DNA of 8,774 bases. It comes from Ruminococcaceae bacterium UBA1244. GTDB taxonomy: Bacteria > Bacillota > Clostridia > Oscillospirales > Acutalibacteraceae. Position numbers and translations under genes: made by a program. Below, piece by piece: positions 6,252-8,774 of this stretch. Each line of letters opens with the position of its first letter. Positions within the stretch are counted from its first letter, which is position 1. The notes beneath the pieces are model-generated. The model was given only the letters and a program-made list of their open reading frames with translations. It made no database searches and was not told where the DNA came from. The stretch covers positions 18,641-27,414 of the forward strand of contig DBWG01000047.1 of assembly GCA_002308635.1 (NCBI GenBank), written 5' to 3'.

Positions 6252-7730
6252 ATGATGACAAGGGACTATAACGAAAAATTCGGAAAAGAAGGACTGACCT
6301 TTGATGATGTTCTGCTGATTCCCGGAGAATCTAATGTTCAGCCCAAGGATGTTGACGTTAGTACATACCTCACGAAAAAGATCAAGCTCAACACTCCTTT
6401 GATGACTGCCGCTATGGACACCGTTACAGAAACAAGAATGGCTATCGCTATCGCCCGTGAGGGAGGTATCGGCATCATCCACAAGAATATGTCCATAGAA
6501 CAGCAGGCAGATGCTGTCGACAGAGTAAAGCGTTCTGAAAACGGCGTTATCGTAAATCCGTTTTCTCTCACACCGAACCACTATGTTTTTGACGCCAACA
6601 AGCTCATGGCAAAATATAAGATCTCAGGCGTTCCGATCTGTGAGGACGGAAAGCTCGTTGGTATCATCACAAACCGTGACCTCCGCTTTATGGATGAAAG
6701 CGACTACAGCCAGAAGATCTCCGAGGTAATGACAAATCAGGATCTCGTCACCGCTCCCGTTGGAACTACTCTTTCCGAAGCTCAGCAGATCCTCAAAAAG
6801 CATAAGATAGAAAAGCTTCCTCTCGTTGATGCAAAGGGTCTCTTAAAGGGACTTATCACCATCAAGGATATCGAAAAATCCGTGCAGTATCCCAACAGCG
6901 CAAGAGACAACAACGGCCGTCTTCTCTGCGGCGCAGCTATCGGCGGAACGGCTGATGTGCTTGAACGTGTTGACGAGCTTGTAAAAGCCGGAGTAGACGT
7001 TCTTGTTCTTGACTCGGCTCACGGACATAACAACAACATCATCAATTCCGTTGCAAAGGTAAAGAAGGCATTCCCCGACGTTCAGCTTATCGCAGGCAAT
7101 ATCGCCACGGCAGAAGCCGCAAAGGCACTTATTGATGCCGGCGCAGACTGTGTAAAGGTCGGTATCGGCCCCGGTTCTATCTGTACTACAAGAATCGTTG
7201 CCGGAATCGGCGTTCCTCAGATCACGGCTATCTTCGACGCAGCAAACGAGGCTTCAAAATACGGTATCCCCGTTATCGCTGACGGCGGCGTAAAATATTC
7301 AGGAGATATCGTAAAGGCTCTTGCAGCAGGCGGCAGCGTTGTTATGATCGGCTCACTCGTTGCAGGCTGTGAGGAATCTCCCGGAGAGAGCGAGATCTAT
7401 CAGGGCAGACAGTTCAAGGTATACCGCGGCATGGGCAGCCTTGGCGCTATGGGCAGAGGCAGTGCAGACCGTTATTTCCAGTCAGGCAACAAAAAGCTTG
7501 TTCCTGAAGGCGTTGAAGGACGTGTTCCTTATAAGGGACCGCTTTCTGATACTATCTATCAGCTTATGGGCGGACTCAGAGCCGGCATGGGATATACCGG
7601 ATGTGCAAACATTCAGGAACTCCACGACAAGGCAAGATTCGTCAGGATCACCGGCGCAGGTCTTAAAGAAAGTCATCCCCATGACATCCAGATCACCAAA
7701 GAGGCTCCAAACTATTCATATAACGGCTAA
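6252..7730 (+). CDS. guaB: Inosine-5'-monophosphate dehydrogenase
   Basis: Oxidises IMP to XMP with NAD, the committed step to GMP and GTP, in the cytoplasm. The 492-residue length is normal for bacterial IMPDH. Seen: the N-terminal barrel start LTFDDVLLIP, two CBS domains inserted at about residues 105-215 (including EVMTNQDLVTAPVGTTLSEA and the LKGLITIKDIEK end), the catalytic loop GPGSICTTR at 306-314 with nucleophile Cys311, the IMP-phosphate site ADGGV near 343-347, the YRGMGSLGAM segment at 391-400 and the flap GVEGRVPYKG with Arg424 and Tyr427. An ATG at 6234 is in frame, but GGGGGAG at 6236-6242 is positioned to serve the ATG at 6252, so that start was chosen (6255 is an adjacent alternative). 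All key residues are intact. It probably reads through into the acetyltransferase gene. Confidence 0.97.
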   Translation: MMTRDYNEKFGKEGLTFDDVLLIPGESNVQPKDVDVSTYLTKKIKLNTPLMTAAMDTVTETRMAIAIAREGGIGIIHKNMSIEQQADAVDRVKRSENGVIVNPFSLTPNHYVFDANKLMAKYKISGVPICEDGKLVGIITNRDLRFMDESDYSQKISEVMTNQDLVTAPVGTTLSEAQQILKKHKIEKLPLVDAKGLLKGLITIKDIEKSVQYPNSARDNNGRLLCGAAIGGTADVLERVDELVKAGVDVLVLDSAHGHNNNIINSVAKVKKAFPDVQLIAGNIATAEAAKALIDAGADCVKVGIGPGSICTTRIVAGIGVPQITAIFDAANEASKYGIPVIADGGVKYSGDIVKALAAGGSVVMIGSLVAGCEESPGESEIYQGRQFKVYRGMGSLGAMGRGSADRYFQSGNKKLVPEGVEGRVPYKGPLSDTIYQLMGGLRAGMGYTGCANIQELHDKARFVRITGAGLKESHPHDIQITKEAPNYSYNG

Positions 7731-7740
7731 AAATACTTAC

Positions 7741-7771
7741 AGGATCGTTTCTGATTTTCAGGGACGGTCCT
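7741..7771 (+). promoter_or_regulatory. Stem-loop between guaB and the acetyltransferase gene
   Basis: Arms 7741-7754 and 7758-7771 pair along 14 positions with three G-U wobbles in RNA around a TTT loop. It follows guaB by 10 bases and is not followed by a T-run (TGTTGTG instead). It is therefore more likely a partial attenuator or an RNA-stabilising hairpin protecting the guaB 3' end than a full terminator. Confidence 0.55.
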
Positions 7772-7796
7772 GTTGTGATATACGGAGGAAATAATT

Positions 7797-8360
7797 ATGT
7801 ACAAAAGCTCATTCCTGACCGGCAGGCTTATGATACGTGAATATAAAAAAAGCGATATTGACGGTTTTCTTCGTGTGGTACACCAGAAGGAGATCCTCGC
7901 CACAACATACGGCATCCCTGAAAACTACACCCGCCGCCATGCAAAATGGTGGATGAGGATACTCCGGCAGAACAGGATATATAAAACATCTTATGAGTAT
8001 GCGGTCATCCTGCGTGAAAACGGAGAGTATATCGGAAACGTTGGACTGATAAATATAGACCCGAGACATTATCACGCAGATATTTCATATTACATAGACA
8101 AAGACTATATGAATCAAGGTATCGCAACGGAAGCTTCACTTGCAATGCTTGAATACGGATTTTCGGAACTTGGATTCCGCAAAATAAACGGTGTCTGCAT
8201 GAGTGTGAATATCCCTTCACGAAGAGTTATGGAAAAAATAGGTATGTCCTATGAAGGAACCCTCCGAAAGGATCTCTACAAGGACGGAATATTCTATGAT
8301 CTCGACCGTTTTTCAATACTAAAAGAGGAATATTATACCGGAAGTAAAGTTGAAAACTAA
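7797..8360 (+). CDS. GNAT-family N-acetyltransferase (RimJ/RimL-like)
   Basis: A 187-residue protein of the Acetyltransf_3 type, transferring an acetyl group from acetyl-CoA to an amine; the substrate is unknown. Seen: the family opening LTGRLMIREYKKSDIDGF (7-24), the strand GEYIGNVGLINID (76-88), a SYYIDKDYMNQGIATEA segment (97-113) carrying the acetyl-CoA pyrophosphate loop NQGIA, and the late motif N138-IPSRRVMEKIGM (to 150) that typifies RimJ/RimL relatives. A perfect GGAGG (7784-7788) lies 8 bases before the ATG. It follows guaB by 66 bases with no promoter seen between, so cotranscription is likely. The last codons and the stop lie in the left arm of an inverted-repeat region, so the C-terminal few residues may come from that element. 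Confidence 0.92.
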   Translation: MYKSSFLTGRLMIREYKKSDIDGFLRVVHQKEILATTYGIPENYTRRHAKWWMRILRQNRIYKTSYEYAVILRENGEYIGNVGLINIDPRHYHADISYYIDKDYMNQGIATEASLAMLEYGFSELGFRKINGVCMSVNIPSRRVMEKIGMSYEGTLRKDLYKDGIFYDLDRFSILKEEYYTGSKVEN

Positions 8361-8383
8361 GTTTTCAACATCGAAATGTTGAA
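8349..8383 (+). repeat. Two overlapping, mutually exclusive hairpins at the acetyltransferase stop codon
   Basis: GTTGAAAAC (8349-8357) pairs perfectly with GTTTTCAAC (8361-8369), with the TAA stop codon as its 3-base loop. Alternatively TTCAACAT (8364-8371) pairs with ATGTTGAA (8376-8383) around CGAA. The two structures share bases 8364-8369, so only one can form at a time. No T-run follows, so a simple terminator is unlikely. Confidence 0.65.
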
Positions 8384-8571
8384 TTAGTTTAAAACCATAA
8401 TACAGTTTGTAAAAATAAAGTCTGATATTACAGTAAAATATGGCTTGATTTTTTTTAAAACTCTATATATGGTATGTTTTTTTGAGATTTTTTGCAAAAA
8501 AACAATATATATGCTTCAACATTGAAGTTGAGAAGTTTTCAACCTTTTCAACATTTCTGTGTTGAAAACTT
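8359..8571. repeat. 213-bp MITE-like element with imperfect terminal inverted repeats of about 37 bp
   Basis: The left end (8359-8395) and the reverse complement of the right end (8571-8535) agree at 30 of 37 positions. The matches include blocks of 12 (AAGTTTTCAACA) and 11 (GAAATGTTGAA) bases. The core heptamer TTCAACA occurs five times exactly on either strand: 8364, 8377, 8515, 8547 and 8560. The interior is AT-rich and holds no open frame, so any mobility would depend on a transposase elsewhere. No clear target-site duplication was seen. An alternative reading is a structured intergenic RNA or a repeated protein-binding site. Confidence 0.5.
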
Positions 8572-8696
8572 GGTTTATTCACCGAGAGATATATTATTGA
8601 TCTTTTTTCTACTATTTGTAATTAATAGCGATCTGTATATTATTTTATAAATATACTTTTAGTATATAACTTATCAAATAAATTATCAATAAACCC
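8361..8696. other. Gene-free AT-rich spacer between the acetyltransferase and the tRNA gene
   Basis: No credible open frame with a ribosome binding site is seen on either strand. The first 211 bases belong to the inverted-repeat element. Bases 8572-8696 are very AT-rich and hold nothing I can name before the tRNA promoter. Confidence 0.7.
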
Positions 8697-8725
8697 TTGA
8701 CAAAGGTATTATGATGCGCTATAAT
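8697..8725 (+). promoter_or_regulatory. Consensus promoter of the tRNA gene
   Basis: TTGACA (8697-8702), a 17-base spacer and TATAAT (8720-8725) match the sigma-A consensus exactly. Initiation near 8732 would give a leader of about 23 bases before the tRNA, an arrangement very like that of the 5S gene in this window. Confidence 0.88.
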
Positions 8726-8754
8726 GATAAAGCTGACTGTTACAGCAGATTTAT

Positions 8755-8774
8755 GGCGGCATAGCTCAGTTGGC
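8755..8774 (+). tRNA. 5' end of a tRNA gene, cut by the window edge
   Basis: The last 20 bases read as acceptor arm GGCGGCA, TA at tRNA positions 8-9, D-stem GCTC and the D-loop start AGTTGGC, which is canonical tRNA spacing. The anticodon lies outside the window. The 5' half resembles Firmicute elongator tRNA-Met, but the isotype is a guess. A strong promoter stands directly upstream. Confidence 0.85.

Noticed and set aside
7360..7794. Open frame of 144 codons overlapping the guaB 3' end
   Set aside because: It lies in another frame of guaB, which has intact family motifs throughout; there is no family resemblance or credible start signal.
8349..8571. CRISPR array from the repeated TTCAACA units
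   Set aside because: The copies are 7-12 bases in both orientations with irregular spacing; there are no uniform repeats or spacers and no cas genes.

Overview
The window looks like chromosomal DNA of a low-to-moderate GC Firmicute, probably a Clostridia / Ruminococcus-like gut bacterium. The reasons are strong GGAGG-type ribosome binding sites, AT-rich spacers, sigma-A promoters with near-perfect TTGACA-17-TATAAT, and recognisable housekeeping proteins. The exact genus cannot be fixed from the sequence.

Layout. Positions 1-1136 (minus) hold the N-terminal half of an EF-G-like translational GTPase, cut by the window edge and driven by a consensus promoter. Positions 1364-2794 (minus) hold a two-gene unit: a membrane-anchored, cell-surface L,D-transpeptidase-like protein whose catalytic His and Cys positions read Gln and Ser, followed by a small four-helix membrane protein and a terminator. 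From the same intergenic region a solitary 5S rRNA gene (2994-3109) is transcribed in the opposite direction from a strong promoter with an A/T-rich UP-like tract. It ends in a hairpin that also serves the convergent minus-strand operon. That operon (3154-5910, minus) encodes an ABC ATPase, a large ABC-2-like permease (ATGA stop/start overlap) and an MIF-type tautomerase. Divergent from it is guaB (IMP dehydrogenase, plus), followed 66 bases later by a GNAT N-acetyltransferase. The end of the window is a gene-free, AT-rich stretch of about 390 bases containing a 213-bp inverted-repeat element resembling a MITE. After it comes a tRNA promoter and the first 20 bases of a tRNA gene that runs off the edge.

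How the genes relate. Most are independent housekeeping or envelope units. EF-G-like protein, 5S rRNA, tRNA and IMPDH (GTP supply) all belong to growth and translation, while the ABC exporter/tautomerase operon and the transpeptidase-like pair are membrane/envelope units. No defence system, CRISPR array, phage or transposase gene is visible. The most unusual observations are the pseudoenzyme-like L,D-transpeptidase, the degenerate guanine-specificity motif in the EF-G-like protein, the imperfect 37-bp terminal-inverted-repeat element whose edge coincides with the acetyltransferase stop codon, and a perfect 16-bp palindrome in the ABC/guaB divergent region.
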